Shown: piece after piece, positions 1-8,160 of the stretch
How the letters are laid out: every line of letters begins with the position of its first letter
How positions within the stretch are numbered: the stretch's first letter is position 1
Translations under genes and position numbers: made by a program
The notes under the pieces: generated by a model
The model's input: the letters and a program-made list of their open reading frames with translations, nothing else
Told to the model about the DNA's origin: nothing
Databases searched by the model: none
NCBI RefSeq assembly: GCF_014648815.1
Contig: NZ_BMRV01000007.1
Location: 1 to 64,000, forward strand
DNA length: 64,000 bases
Direction of reading: 5' to 3'
Origin: Streptomyces flaveolus
GTDB taxonomy: Bacteria; Actinomycetota; Actinomycetes; Streptomycetales; Streptomycetaceae

Positions 1-105
1 AGCGTTAGGGAAACGCCCGGTTACATTCCGAACCCGGAAGCTAAGCCTTTCAGCGCCGATGGTACTGCAGGGGGGACCCTGTGGGAGAGTAGGACGCCGC
101 CGAAC
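1..105 (+). rRNA. rrf: 5S ribosomal RNA, 3' part
   Basis: This is the 3' part of 5S rRNA; the first dozen or so bases lie outside the window. It contains the typical actinobacterial 5S elements: an AAACGCCCGGTTACATTCCG block, an AACCCGGAAGCTAAGCC block, and the end GTAGGACGCCGCCGAAC. It is probably the last gene of an rRNA operon lying to the left. A rho-independent terminator follows at once, which fits the end of an rrn transcript. Confidence 0.97.
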
Positions 106-115
106 TCCTTTTAGA

Positions 116-158
116 GCTCTGGCTCTTGGGCACGCAGCCCAAGAGCCAGAGCTTTTTT
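116..158 (+). terminator. rRNA operon terminator
   Basis: A perfect 15-bp stem (arms 116-130 and 138-152) with a 7-nt loop is followed by six T residues (153-158). It sits 10 bases after the 5S rRNA end. This is a canonical intrinsic terminator, and one of the few in this window with a real T tract. Confidence 0.97.
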
Positions 159-214
159 GCGTTGAGGTAGGGTCGGGGAGCACCATTGGTTCCTTTCTTC
201 CAGGAGGCCCCCGC

Positions 215-823
215 GTGGAGGTCCAGGAGACCCGCGTGCAGACTGACCGGGTCCTCACCATCCCGAACATCCTCAGCATGGCACGCCTCGCCGGCGTGCC
301 CCTCTTCCTGTGGCTGATCCTCCGGCCCGAGTTCGGCGGCCCGGAGAGCGACGGCTGGGCGCTGTTGGTGCTGGCCCTGAGCGGAGTCAGTGACTACCTG
401 GACGGAAAGCTCGCGCGGCGTTGGAACCAGATCAGCAGCCTCGGCCGGCTCCTGGACCCCGCGGCCGACCGGCTCTACATCCTGTCGACTCTGGTAGGCC
501 TCACCTGGCGGGAGATCCTTCCGCTCTGGTTGACCCTCGTACTGCTTGCCCGCGAAGCGGTCCTGCTGGTGATGGTGGGCATCCTCCGCCGCCACGGCTA
601 TCCGCCGCCGCAGGTGAACTTCCTGGGGAAGGCCGCCACCTTCAACCTCATGTACGCCTTCCCCCTGCTTCTGCTCAGCGACGGCAGCGGATGGATCGCG
701 TCACTCGCCGCAGTTTTCGGATGGGCGTTCGCCGGATGGGGTACAACCCTGTACTGGTGGGCAGGTGTTCTCTACGTGGTTCAGGTCCGCCGCTTGGTCC
801 GTGCGGACACCATGGCCGATTGA
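215..823 (+). CDS. CDP-alcohol phosphatidyltransferase (PgsA-like membrane protein)
   Basis: A phospholipid head-group transferase of the inner membrane. Family members join a CDP-diacylglycerol to an alcohol such as glycerol-phosphate or inositol-phosphate. The diagnostic motif D-x2-D-G-x2-A-R-x8-G-x3-D-x3-D is complete (from SDYLDGKLARR to GRLLDPAAD), so an active enzyme is likely. About 202 aa with several hydrophobic segments. GTG at 215 was chosen because AGGAGG at 202-207 lies 7 bases upstream; a longer reading would run into the terminator and the rRNA. It starts the cluster that in mycobacteria begins with pgsA2 (Rv1822). Which alcohol is used cannot be told from sequence. Confidence 0.9.
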   Translation: MEVQETRVQTDRVLTIPNILSMARLAGVPLFLWLILRPEFGGPESDGWALLVLALSGVSDYLDGKLARRWNQISSLGRLLDPAADRLYILSTLVGLTWREILPLWLTLVLLAREAVLLVMVGILRRHGYPPPQVNFLGKAATFNLMYAFPLLLLSDGSGWIASLAAVFGWAFAGWGTTLYWWAGVLYVVQVRRLVRADTMAD

Positions 824-935
824 ACTCGCCCTTTGCGCGGCCGCCGTGGCCGGATGGCCCGCGCTGCAAAAGTGCGGCACGCTGGACGGGTGAAGTCGGC
901 TTAACCGTCATCTCTTAGAGGAGGACGCTTCCGAC

Positions 936-3431
936 ATGAAGGCCGTCGTGATGGCCGGAGGCGAAGGCACACGCCTTCGCCCGATGACCTCGAGCATGCC
1001 CAAGCCGCTCCTGCCGGTGGCCAACCGGCCGATCATGGAGCACGTTCTGAGGCTGCTCAAAAGGCATGGGCTCAACGAGACGGTCGTCACCGTGCAGTTC
1101 CTGGCCTCCCTGGTCAAGAACTACTTCGGTGACGGCGAAGAGCTCGGAATGGAGCTCACCTATGCCAATGAGGAGAAGCCACTCGGTACCGCCGGAAGCG
1201 TCAAGAACGCCGAGGAGGCGTTGAAGGACGATGCCTTCCTCGTTATTTCCGGCGATGCCCTGACCGACTTCGACCTCACCGACCTGATCAACTTCCACAA
1301 GGAAAAGGGCGCGCTCGTCACCGTCTGTCTGACGCGCGTGCCCAACCCGCTGGAATTCGGCATCACCATCGTCGACGAAGAGGGCAAGGTCGAGCGCTTC
1401 CTCGAGAAGCCGACCTGGGGACAGGTCTTCTCGGACACCGTGAACACCGGCATCTACGTCATGGAGCCCGAGGTCTTCGACTACGTCGACCCCGACGTGC
1501 CCGTCGACTGGTCCGGCGACGTCTTTCCGCAGCTGATGAAGGAAGGCAAGCCGGTCTACGGCTATGTCGCCGAAGGCTACTGGGAGGACGTCGGCACGCA
1601 CGAGAGCTACGTCAAGGCCCAGGCCGACGTCCTCGAGGGCAAGGTCGACGTCGACATCGACGGCTTCGAGATCTCACCCGGCGTGTGGGTGGCGGAGGGC
1701 GCCGAGGTGCACCCCGACGCCGTGCTGCGCGGCCCGCTCTACATCGGTGACTACGCCAAGGTCGAAGCCGGCGCAGAGATCCGCGAGCACACGGTCGTGG
1801 GGTCCAACGTGGTCGTCAAGAGCGGCGCCTTCCTGCACAAGGCCGTCGTCCACGACAACGTGTACGTCGGGCCGCACAGCAATCTGCGGGGCTGCGTCGT
1901 CGGCAAGAACACCGACATCATGCGTGCCGCGCGGATCGAGGACGGCGCGGTCATCGGTGACGAATGCCTGGTCGGTGAAGAATCGATCATCCAGGGCAAT
2001 GTGCGGGTGTACCCGTTCAAGACGATCGAGGCCGGCGCCTTCGTCAACACCTCGGTCATCTGGGAGTCGCGCGGGCAGGCCCATCTCTTCGGCGCCCGCG
2101 GGGTGTCCGGCATCCTCAACGTGGAGATCACGCCGGAGCTGGCCGTGAGACTGGCCGGCGCCTATGCGACCACGCTGAAGAAGGGCTCCACCGTCACCAC
2201 GGCCCGCGACCACTCCCGCGGTGCCCGTGCGCTGAAGCGCGCGGTGATCTCCGCGCTGCAGGCCAGCGCCATCGACGTACGCGACCTGGAGAACGTACCG
2301 CTGCCCGTGGCGCGGCAGCAGACCGCGCGGGGCAGCGCCGGCGGCATCATGATCCGGACCACGCCCGGGGTGCCGGACTCCGTGGACATCATGTTCTTCG
2401 ACGGGCAGGGCGCCGACCTCTCGCAGGGCAGCCAGCGGAAGCTGGACCGGGTGTTCGCGCGGCAGGAGTACCGGCGCGCGTTCCCCGGCGAGATCGGGGA
2501 CCTGCACTTCCCGTCCAGCGTCTTCGACTCGTACACCGGGTCCTTGCTGCGGAACGTCGACACCACCGGGATCGCCGAATCCGGGCTCAAGGTCGTCGTG
2601 GACGCCTCCAACGGCAGCTCCGGGCTCGTCCTGCCCAGCCTGCTCGGCAAGCTCGGCGTCGACTCGCTGACCATCAACCCCGGTCTCGACGAGTCCCGGC
2701 CGACCGAGTCGGCGGACATGCGGCGGTCGGGGCTGGTGCGCCTCGGGGAGATCGTGGCGTCCTCGCGGGCCGCGTTCGGCGTGCGGTTCGACCCGGTCGG
2801 CGAGCGGCTCTCGCTCGTCGACGAGAAGGGCCGCATCATCGAGGACGACCGGGCGCTGCTCGTCATGCTCGACCTCATCGCCGCCGAGCGGCGCAGCGGC
2901 CGGGTCGCGCTGCCGGTGACGACCACCCGGATCGCCGAGCAGGTGGCGGCGTACCACGGCACCCAGGTCGAGTGGACGACGACCTCGCCGGACGACCTCA
3001 CACGGGTCGGCGGTGAGGAAGGCGCGATCTTCGGCGGTGACGGCAAGGGCGGCTTCATCGTCCCGGAATTCAGCAGCGTCTACGACGGCACGGCGGCGTT
3101 CGTGCGGCTCATCGGCCTGGTGGCGCGGACGCAGCTCACGCTCAGCCAGATCGACGCGCGGATTCCGCGGGCGCACGTCCTCAAGCGGGACCTGGCCACC
3201 CCGTGGGCCGTCAAGGGACTCGTGATGCGGCGGGTCGTCGAGGCGGCCGGAGACCGCTTCGTGGACACCACGGACGGCGTTCGCGTGGTGGAGACGGACG
3301 GGCGCTGGGTGATGGTGCTGCCCGACCCGGCCGAAGCCGTCACCCACCTGTGGGCCGAGGGACCCGACGACGCCTCCGCGCAGGCGCTGCTCGACGAGTG
3401 GTCCGCGGTGGTGGACAGCGCGGGCCGGTAA
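936..3431 (+). CDS. Mannose-1-phosphate guanylyltransferase fused to a phosphomannomutase-like domain
   Basis: An 831-aa, three-part protein. Residues 1 to about 230 form a nucleotidyltransferase domain opening with the signature GGEGTRLRP and a KP...P motif; it would make GDP-mannose (or a similar NDP-sugar) from sugar-1-phosphate. Residues of about 250-370 are left-handed beta-helix hexapeptide repeats. Residues of about 385-831 resemble phosphomannomutase, but its active site is degenerate: the phosphoserine loop (TASHNP in real enzymes) reads IRTTPGVP with Thr476 at the serine position, and the metal loop DPDADR reads DPVGER (619-624). The C-terminal half is therefore probably regulatory or structural. 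The ATG at 936 is preceded by an AGAGGAGG-type ribosome site. GDP-mannose feeds phosphatidylinositol mannosides and glycoprotein mannosylation, which fits the neighbouring lipid gene. Confidence 0.9.
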   Translation: MKAVVMAGGEGTRLRPMTSSMPKPLLPVANRPIMEHVLRLLKRHGLNETVVTVQFLASLVKNYFGDGEELGMELTYANEEKPLGTAGSVKNAEEALKDDAFLVISGDALTDFDLTDLINFHKEKGALVTVCLTRVPNPLEFGITIVDEEGKVERFLEKPTWGQVFSDTVNTGIYVMEPEVFDYVDPDVPVDWSGDVFPQLMKEGKPVYGYVAEGYWEDVGTHESYVKAQADVLEGKVDVDIDGFEISPGVWVAEGAEVHPDAVLRGPLYIGDYAKVEAGAEIREHTVVGSNVVVKSGAFLHKAVVHDNVYVGPHSNLRGCVVGKNTDIMRAARIEDGAVIGDECLVGEESIIQGNVRVYPFKTIEAGAFVNTSVIWESRGQAHLFGARGVSGILNVEITPELAVRLAGAYATTLKKGSTVTTARDHSRGARALKRAVISALQASAIDVRDLENVPLPVARQQTARGSAGGIMIRTTPGVPDSVDIMFFDGQGADLSQGSQRKLDRVFARQEYRRAFPGEIGDLHFPSSVFDSYTGSLLRNVDTTGIAESGLKVVVDASNGSSGLVLPSLLGKLGVDSLTINPGLDESRPTESADMRRSGLVRLGEIVASSRAAFGVRFDPVGERLSLVDEKGRIIEDDRALLVMLDLIAAERRSGRVALPVTTTRIAEQVAAYHGTQVEWTTTSPDDLTRVGGEEGAIFGGDGKGGFIVPEFSSVYDGTAAFVRLIGLVARTQLTLSQIDARIPRAHVLKRDLATPWAVKGLVMRRVVEAAGDRFVDTTDGVRVVETDGRWVMVLPDPAEAVTHLWAEGPDDASAQALLDEWSAVVDSAGR

Positions 3432-3449
3432 AACCCACCGCACGCGCGC

Positions 3450-3487
3450 GTGCCGGACAAGTGTCCCCAAGGGGGCCTGTCCGGCAC
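3450..3487 (+). terminator. Terminator-like hairpin after the GDP-mannose gene
   Basis: Perfect 10-bp arms GTGCCGGACA (3450-3459) and TGTCCGGCAC (3478-3487), with an inner CCCC/GGGG pairing in the loop. There is no T tract, as is common in Streptomyces. It lies 19 bases after the stop codon of the upstream gene. Confidence 0.65.
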
Positions 3488-3538
3488 GCCGGTGGGGCCG
3501 TTCGGAGGTAGTGGCCGTGGCGTGCGACGATGTGCGGC

Positions 3539-4435
3539 ATGCCGCAGCAACCCCCCGTTCGGAGCACATCCACGCGGCCCGCACGCCCGGACGCGTCCAT
3601 GTCGTTGCTCACCAACGTCATGGACCACAGTCTCGACGACGGATACGCAGAGGCCGCCGCGCGGAAGAAGGCCGAGGGTGCCGGTGGTATGCCCAGGACA
3701 CTCCGCGCCAAGCTCGCCCTGGCGGCAGGACTGGTGCTCGCCGCCCTGGTGGTCACCGTCGGAGCGGCGCAGGCACGCGTCGCGGCCCCCGTCGTCGCCA
3801 AGGAGCGCGAGGAGCTGATCGACCGCATCGAGGGGGAGACCTCGGCGGCCGACAAGCTGGAGGAGAACGTCGACGAGCTGCGCGACGAGGTGAGCGCGCG
3901 GCAGCGCGAGGCGCTGGAGAAGAGCGGCGACGGTGAGCGGGCCGACCTGGTGAGCGTCCTGGCCGGCGCGGTCGAAGTGCACGGTCCCGGGGTGAAGCTC
4001 GTGGTGAACGACGCCAAGGAGGTCGGCACCGGCAGCGACGGCCAGCCGCGCGGCACCTCCGGGTTCTCCGACACCGGCCGGGTGCGTGACCGGGACATGC
4101 AGCGCGTGGTCAACGGACTGTGGGAGTCGGGGGCCGAGGCGATCTCCATCAACGGGCAGCGGCTGACCGCACTGTCGGCGATCCGCGCCGCGGGCGACGC
4201 GATACTGGTCGACAACAGGCCGCTCGTGCCGCCGTACACGGTGCTGGCGGTGGGGGACGGCGAGCAGCTCAGCAGCAGGTTCCAGGACAGCGCGGACGGG
4301 CTGTATCTGCATGCCCTCCAGGAGAGCTACGGCATCCGGACCGCCCTCTCCAGGGAGGACGAGCTCCGGCTCCCCGCCGCACCGAGTGTGATCGTACGAA
4401 CAGCACAACCGATATCCGAGAAGGGCACATCGTGA
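3539..4435 (+). CDS. DUF881 family membrane-anchored coiled-coil protein
   Basis: About 298 aa. After a cytoplasmic N-terminus of about 55 residues there is one membrane span (LALAAGLVLAALVVTVGA), then a charged coiled-coil stretch rich in E, D and K, and then the extracytoplasmic DUF881 domain with the SINGQRL and IRAAGDAILVDN motifs. It corresponds to Rv1823 of the mycobacterial cluster; the molecular function is unknown. ATG 3539 was preferred; an in-frame ATG at 3530 would add three residues. Its stop overlaps the start of the next gene (GTGA), so translation is probably coupled. A second, related copy lies two genes downstream. Confidence 0.88.
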   Translation: MPQQPPVRSTSTRPARPDASMSLLTNVMDHSLDDGYAEAAARKKAEGAGGMPRTLRAKLALAAGLVLAALVVTVGAAQARVAAPVVAKEREELIDRIEGETSAADKLEENVDELRDEVSARQREALEKSGDGERADLVSVLAGAVEVHGPGVKLVVNDAKEVGTGSDGQPRGTSGFSDTGRVRDRDMQRVVNGLWESGAEAISINGQRLTALSAIRAAGDAILVDNRPLVPPYTVLAVGDGEQLSSRFQDSADGLYLHALQESYGIRTALSREDELRLPAAPSVIVRTAQPISEKGTS

Positions 4436-4764
4436 TCGCCGTACTGGGCCTCGTCGTGGGAGTCGTGGCCGGCCTCTTGGTCCGGCCCGAGGTGCCGGCG
4501 GCCGTCGAGCCTTATCTGCCGATCGCCGTCGTCGCGGCGCTCGACGCCGTATTCGGCGGACTGCGCGCCATGCTCGACGGCATCTTCGACGACAAGGTCT
4601 TCGTGGTGTCGTTCCTGTCGAACGTGGTCGTGGCCGCACTGATCGTCTTCCTGGGCGACAAGCTGGGCGTGGGCGCCCAGCTGTCCACCGGTGTCGTGGT
4701 CGTCCTCGGCATCCGCATCTTCTCCAACGCCGCGGCGATCCGCCGGCACGTCTTCCGGGCGTGA
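4432..4764 (+). CDS. sbp: Small basic protein Sbp (DUF1290) membrane protein
   Basis: 110 aa, almost wholly hydrophobic, with about three membrane spans: an N-terminal one from AVLGLVVGVVAGLLV, one ending in the loop DAVFGGLRAMLDGIFDDKVF, and a C-terminal one. This matches the Sbp/DUF1290 family, found beside ftsZ in Bacillus and between two DUF881 genes in actinobacteria. The start is GTG 4432, overlapping the preceding TGA by four bases; its own stop overlaps the following GTG at 4761. The three genes 3539-5633 thus form one tightly coupled unit, presumably a membrane complex. The biochemical role is unknown. Confidence 0.9.
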   Translation: MIAVLGLVVGVVAGLLVRPEVPAAVEPYLPIAVVAALDAVFGGLRAMLDGIFDDKVFVVSFLSNVVVAALIVFLGDKLGVGAQLSTGVVVVLGIRIFSNAAAIRRHVFRA

Positions 4765-5633
4765 AGCCGATGAGCGACCACGACGAGCAGCCCGCGAACA
4801 CGCTGCGCAGGGAACTCCCCGAAGAGGTGCCCCCGGCGGACTCCCCGGCGGCGGACGTGCCCGCAGGCCACGCCCCGCAGGAGGAGCGGACGGAGACGCA
4901 GACCACCGGGCTCACAGGCCGGCAGCGGCTGGTGAAGGGGCTGTGGCCACCGCGCGTCACCCGGGCCCAACTCATCGTCGCGCTGCTGCTGTTCGGCCTG
5001 GGCTTCGGTCTCGCGGTCCAGGTCGCGTCGAACAGCGACAGCGACAGCGCGCTGCGCGGCGCCCGGCAGGAGGATCTCGTGCGCATCCTCGATGAACTGG
5101 ACGACCGAACTCAGCGTCTTGAAGACGAGAAGCAGGGCCTCGAGAAGCAGCGCGACGAGCTGGAGAACAGCTCCGACCAGGCCGAGGAGGCCCGCAAGCA
5201 GACGCTGGAGAAGGAGCGGCAACTCGGCATCCTCGCGGGCACGGTGGCCGCGCAGGGGCCGGGCATCACGGTGACGATCGAGGACACGAAGGGAACGGTC
5301 GAGGCGGACATGCTGCTCGACGCGGTCCAGGAACTGCGCGCGGCGGGGGCGGAGGCGATTCAGGTGAACGGCGTCCGGGTCGTCGCGGGCACCTACCTCA
5401 CCGATGCCGACAAGAGCGTGAGCGTCGACGGGAACAAGATCAACGCGCCCTATCGTTTTCAGGTCATCGGCAAGCCGCAGGACCTCGAACCGGCGCTGAA
5501 CATCCCTGGGGGCGTGGTGCAGACTCTGGAGAAGGAACAGGCCACCGTTACTGTGGAGCGGTCGAGCAAGATCGTCGTGGACGCCTTGCGAGCGGCGAAG
5601 CGGCCTGACTACGCTCGGTCGTCCTCCCAGTGA
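4761..5633 (+). CDS. DUF881 family protein, second copy
   Basis: 290 aa. A proline- and glutamate-rich cytoplasmic N-terminus of about 65 residues is followed by a membrane span (LIVALLLFGLGFGLAVQVA), then a long coiled coil (about 95-155, rich in E, K, Q and R), then a DUF881 domain with GPGITVTIEDTKG, RAAGAEAIQVNG and NAPYRFQVIGKP. It corresponds to Rv1825. The start GTG 4761 overlaps the sbp stop; ATG 4770 is an alternative. Domain order matches the first DUF881 gene (3539-4435), so the pair arose by duplication around sbp. A shared division- or wall-related role is inferred from its neighbours only. Confidence 0.88.
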   Translation: MKPMSDHDEQPANTLRRELPEEVPPADSPAADVPAGHAPQEERTETQTTGLTGRQRLVKGLWPPRVTRAQLIVALLLFGLGFGLAVQVASNSDSDSALRGARQEDLVRILDELDDRTQRLEDEKQGLEKQRDELENSSDQAEEARKQTLEKERQLGILAGTVAAQGPGITVTIEDTKGTVEADMLLDAVQELRAAGAEAIQVNGVRVVAGTYLTDADKSVSVDGNKINAPYRFQVIGKPQDLEPALNIPGGVVQTLEKEQATVTVERSSKIVVDALRAAKRPDYARSSSQ

Positions 5634-5823
5634 ACCGGCGGTGCATGGGGGGCGTCCGGCGAGGGCATGAGGTTGCGGGGGGTCGGCGCACCGATTGGGT
5701 GGTGCGTGGTGGAAACTGTCTGGTGGAGACGGACGTTGTGAAGGTGTCCGGGTCGGTCAGTAGGTTCAGTCAGGGTTCGTCCTGCCCCACGGGCGGGTCT
5801 GTTTCGGTCAAGGGGAATCGCCC

Positions 5824-6630
5824 GTGAAGTTGTTTGCGAAGTTGTTCGGCAAGAGCGCGCGAGAGGGCAGCGACAACGCGACCGCTCGCCATCGCGCACA
5901 GCCTGACGCGGAGGGCCCGCGCCCGATGTTCCGGGACCAGGTGGCTGGTCAGGGCGCGCCGTCTGTTGACCCTGCGCAGTCCGGCGGCATAGGTTTCGGC
6001 CAGCCCTCGGCCTCGGGCACGGGTGGAGGGTTCCACCCCGACCCGTACGCGTCGAACGCCCCGGCGGGGCAGCCGCGGCAGGAGGATCCGTCCATGTCGG
6101 CCCTGGTGTGTACGAGGTGCGGCAACCGCAACGCGGAGAACAGCCGCTTCTGCTCCAACTGTGGCGCCCCCCTGCGCCCCGGGGCGGTTCCGGAGCGTGC
6201 GTCCGAGACGACCTCGACGATCTCCATCTCCGGTCTGGAGGCGTACGACGCCGAAATGACCGGTCAGACGGCGGTGCCGGCGCTCTCTCCCGAGGCGCAG
6301 GCGGCCGTGGACGCGCTGCCGCTGGGTTCGGCGCTCCTGGTCGTGCGCCGTGGGCCGAACTCGGGCAGCCGCTTCCTGCTGGACGGCGAGCTGACCACGG
6401 CCGGGCGTCACCCGCAGAGCGACATCTTCCTGGACGACGTGACGGTCTCGCGCCGGCACGTGGAGTTCCGCCGCAGTCCGGACGGCTCGTTCACGGTGGC
6501 CGACGTCGGCAGCCTGAACGGCACGTACGTCAACCGCGAGCGGATCGACCAGGTCGCGCTGTCGAACGGCGACGAGGTGCAGATCGGCAAGTACCGGCTG
6601 GTCTTCTACGCGAGCCAGCGGGGCTACTGA
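5824..6630 (+). CDS. garA: GarA/OdhI-type FHA protein with N-terminal extension and zinc ribbon
   Basis: 268 aa. Residues 1-90 are hydrophilic and low in complexity; 96-113 form a zinc ribbon (C96, C99, C110, C113); 128-131 is the ETTS phosphorylation motif of GarA; about 155-260 is an FHA domain with GRHPQSDIF, SRRH and GSLNGTYVN, all key phosphopeptide-binding residues kept. GarA/OdhI, once phosphorylated on ETTS by PknB/PknG-type kinases, binds its own phosphothreonine; unphosphorylated it inhibits 2-oxoglutarate dehydrogenase and switches glutamate metabolism. GTG 5824 has an AAGGGG-type site. A second start at ATG 6094 with an excellent ribosome site would give a 178-aa form close to mycobacterial GarA (162 aa). 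The zinc ribbon is absent from the mycobacterial protein. Confidence 0.93.
   Translation: MKLFAKLFGKSAREGSDNATARHRAQPDAEGPRPMFRDQVAGQGAPSVDPAQSGGIGFGQPSASGTGGGFHPDPYASNAPAGQPRQEDPSMSALVCTRCGNRNAENSRFCSNCGAPLRPGAVPERASETTSTISISGLEAYDAEMTGQTAVPALSPEAQAAVDALPLGSALLVVRRGPNSGSRFLLDGELTTAGRHPQSDIFLDDVTVSRRHVEFRRSPDGSFTVADVGSLNGTYVNRERIDQVALSNGDEVQIGKYRLVFYASQRGY
6081..6096 (+). promoter_or_regulatory. Internal ribosome site and alternative start in garA
   Basis: GGAGG at 6081-6085 lies 8 bases before an in-frame ATG at 6094. That start would make a short GarA beginning MSALVCTRCG, just before the zinc ribbon. Spacing and match are better than at the GTG 5824 start. Confidence 0.45.
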
Positions 6631-6671
6631 CCGTCCCCGGACTCGTTCCGGGGGAGTCCCAGGGAAGGTCC

Positions 6672-7409
6672 ATGCTTCGAACACCGAGCGGCGGTGCCGT
6701 GCCCGGCACCGCCGCCACGGACAGTGGGCTGATGAGCATCGGCTCGGTACTGAACACGCTGCGTGACGAGTTCCCCGACATCACGATCTCCAAGATCCGC
6801 TTCCTGGAGTCGGAGGGCCTGGTCGAACCGCGGCGTACCCCGGCGGGGTACCGGAAGTTCAGTGCGAACGACGTCGAGCGTCTCGGCCATGTCCTGCGCA
6901 TGCAGAGGGACCACTACCTGCCGCTCAAGGTGATCCGCGAGCATCTGGACGCCATGGAGCGCGGTGAGGCGGTGCGACTGCCGAGCGTGGGCCGGCAGCG
7001 CGACGGGGAGGCCGTGCAGGAGCCCGACGAGGGACCCACGGCGGCCCGGATCGGACGGGACGAGCTGCTCGCCGCCGCCGGTATCGGTGAGCAGGAGCTG
7101 ACGGAGTGGGAGTCCTACGGGCTCGTCGCTCCACTGGCCGAGGGCGTGTACGACGCCGAGGCGGTCACCGTCGCCTCGCTCGTGGTCCAGCTGGGACGGT
7201 TCGGGATCGAACCACGGCACCTGCGGCTGATGAAGGCCGCCGCCGACCGTGAGGCCGGGCTGGTGGACCAGGTGGTGGCTCCGCTCAGGCGTCACCGCAA
7301 CCCGCAGACCAGGGCTCATGCCGAGGCCCGCACCAAGGAGCTGGCCGGGCTGGCGGTGAAGCTGCACGCGGCGCTGGTGCAGACCGCCCTCGGGGTGCGG
7401 CTGCCCTGA
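6672..7409 (+). CDS. ftsR: FtsR-type MerR-family regulator (Rv1828 homologue)
   Basis: 245 aa. An N-terminal MerR winged helix begins at about residue 21 (MSIGSVLNTLRDEFPDITIS, then KIRFLESEGLVEPRRT and GYRKFS). The C-terminal half lacks the metal-binding cysteines of classical MerR proteins. This is the architecture of Rv1828/FtsR, which in Corynebacterium activates ftsZ. ATG 6672 follows an AGGGAAGG site. It lies 41 bases after garA, in the same order as in mycobacteria, so co-transcription is likely. The effector is unknown. Confidence 0.87.
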   Translation: MLRTPSGGAVPGTAATDSGLMSIGSVLNTLRDEFPDITISKIRFLESEGLVEPRRTPAGYRKFSANDVERLGHVLRMQRDHYLPLKVIREHLDAMERGEAVRLPSVGRQRDGEAVQEPDEGPTAARIGRDELLAAAGIGEQELTEWESYGLVAPLAEGVYDAEAVTVASLVVQLGRFGIEPRHLRLMKAAADREAGLVDQVVAPLRRHRNPQTRAHAEARTKELAGLAVKLHAALVQTALGVRLP

Positions 7410-7480
7410 AAGCGGGTGGCCGGGGACCCGGATCGCCCACCCGTTCCCGGCCCGACTACCCAAACGTCCCGAGCACGGCC

Positions 7481-7486
7481 TAGGGT
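7481..7486 (+). promoter_or_regulatory. -10 element TAGGGT for a leaderless transcript
   Basis: TAGGGT at 7481-7486 ends 6 bases before the GTG start at 7493. No ribosome site is visible, so transcription probably begins at or next to the start codon. Confidence 0.55.
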
Positions 7487-7492
7487 TGCTGT

Positions 7493-7966
7493 GTGAACGA
7501 GCTCGATGTCGTAGGTGTCCGGGTCGAGATGCCCTCCAACCAACCGATCGTGCTGCTGCGCGAAGTGGGAGGCGACCGCTACCTCCCCATCTGGATCGGG
7601 CCGGGGGAGGCGACGGCGATCGCCTTCGCCCAGCAGGGCATGGCTCCCGCGCGGCCGCTGACCCACGACCTGTTCAAGGACGTGCTGGAGGCCGTCGGCC
7701 AGGAGCTCACGGAAGTACGCATCACGGATCTGCGTGAAGGGGTCTTCTACGCCGAGCTGGTCTTCGCCAGCGGCGTCGAGGTGAGCGCCCGGCCGTCCGA
7801 CGCCATAGCGCTGGCGCTGCGTACCGGAACACCGATCTACGGCAGCGACACGGTGCTCGACGACGCGGGCATCGCCATTCCGGACGAGCAGGAGGACGAG
7901 GTGGAGAAGTTCCGCGAGTTCCTCGACCAGATCTCGCCCGAGGACTTCGGCAGCAGCAACCAGTAG
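7493..7966 (+). CDS. Bifunctional nuclease family protein (DUF151)
   Basis: 157 aa, one BFN/DUF151 domain spanning residues 1-130 (MNELDVVGVRVEMP, LPIWIGPGEA, SARPSDAIALALRTGTPIY), then an acidic tail. It is the counterpart of Rv1829. Plant and bacterial family members have been reported to cleave RNA and DNA, but the physiological role in actinobacteria is unsettled. The GTG at 7493 directly follows a TAGGGT box and has no Shine-Dalgarno sequence, so the mRNA is probably leaderless. The length is typical. Confidence 0.9.
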   Translation: MNELDVVGVRVEMPSNQPIVLLREVGGDRYLPIWIGPGEATAIAFAQQGMAPARPLTHDLFKDVLEAVGQELTEVRITDLREGVFYAELVFASGVEVSARPSDAIALALRTGTPIYGSDTVLDDAGIAIPDEQEDEVEKFREFLDQISPEDFGSSNQ

Positions 7967-8074
7967 GCCCGCACGGGCCGCGAACGGGTGGCATCGTCGG
8001 CCGACCCCGTCCGAGCGCATTCGGCTAGCCTTTCCCCGCGACGGGGCACGCGAAACCACTCTTAGGGTGATTAT

Positions 8075-8092
8075 CACTCGGCGTGCCGAGTG
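8075..8092. promoter_or_regulatory. Inverted repeat upstream of the second MerR gene
   Basis: CACTCGG (8075-8081), four bases, CCGAGTG (8086-8092): perfect 7-bp arms ending 10 bases before the -35 box of the promoter at 8102-8130. It is a candidate operator, perhaps for the gene's own product. Confidence 0.5.
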
Positions 8093-8101
8093 TGGCGATC
8101 G

Positions 8102-8130
8102 TTGACGCACCCTTGGTGACTGCCTACCGT
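8102..8130 (+). promoter_or_regulatory. Promoter TTGACG-17-TACCGT
   Basis: TTGACG (8102-8107), a 17-base spacer, and TACCGT (8125-8130). This fits the Streptomyces vegetative consensus (TTGAC, TAnnnT) closely and points to the MerR gene starting at 8161. Confidence 0.65.
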
Positions 8131-8160
8131 CGAGGAGGCAGGTCAAGGACGGAGGTCGGC

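Noticed and set aside
1674..3584. A 636-codon open frame opposite the GDP-mannose gene
   Set aside because: Antisense shadow with no domain.
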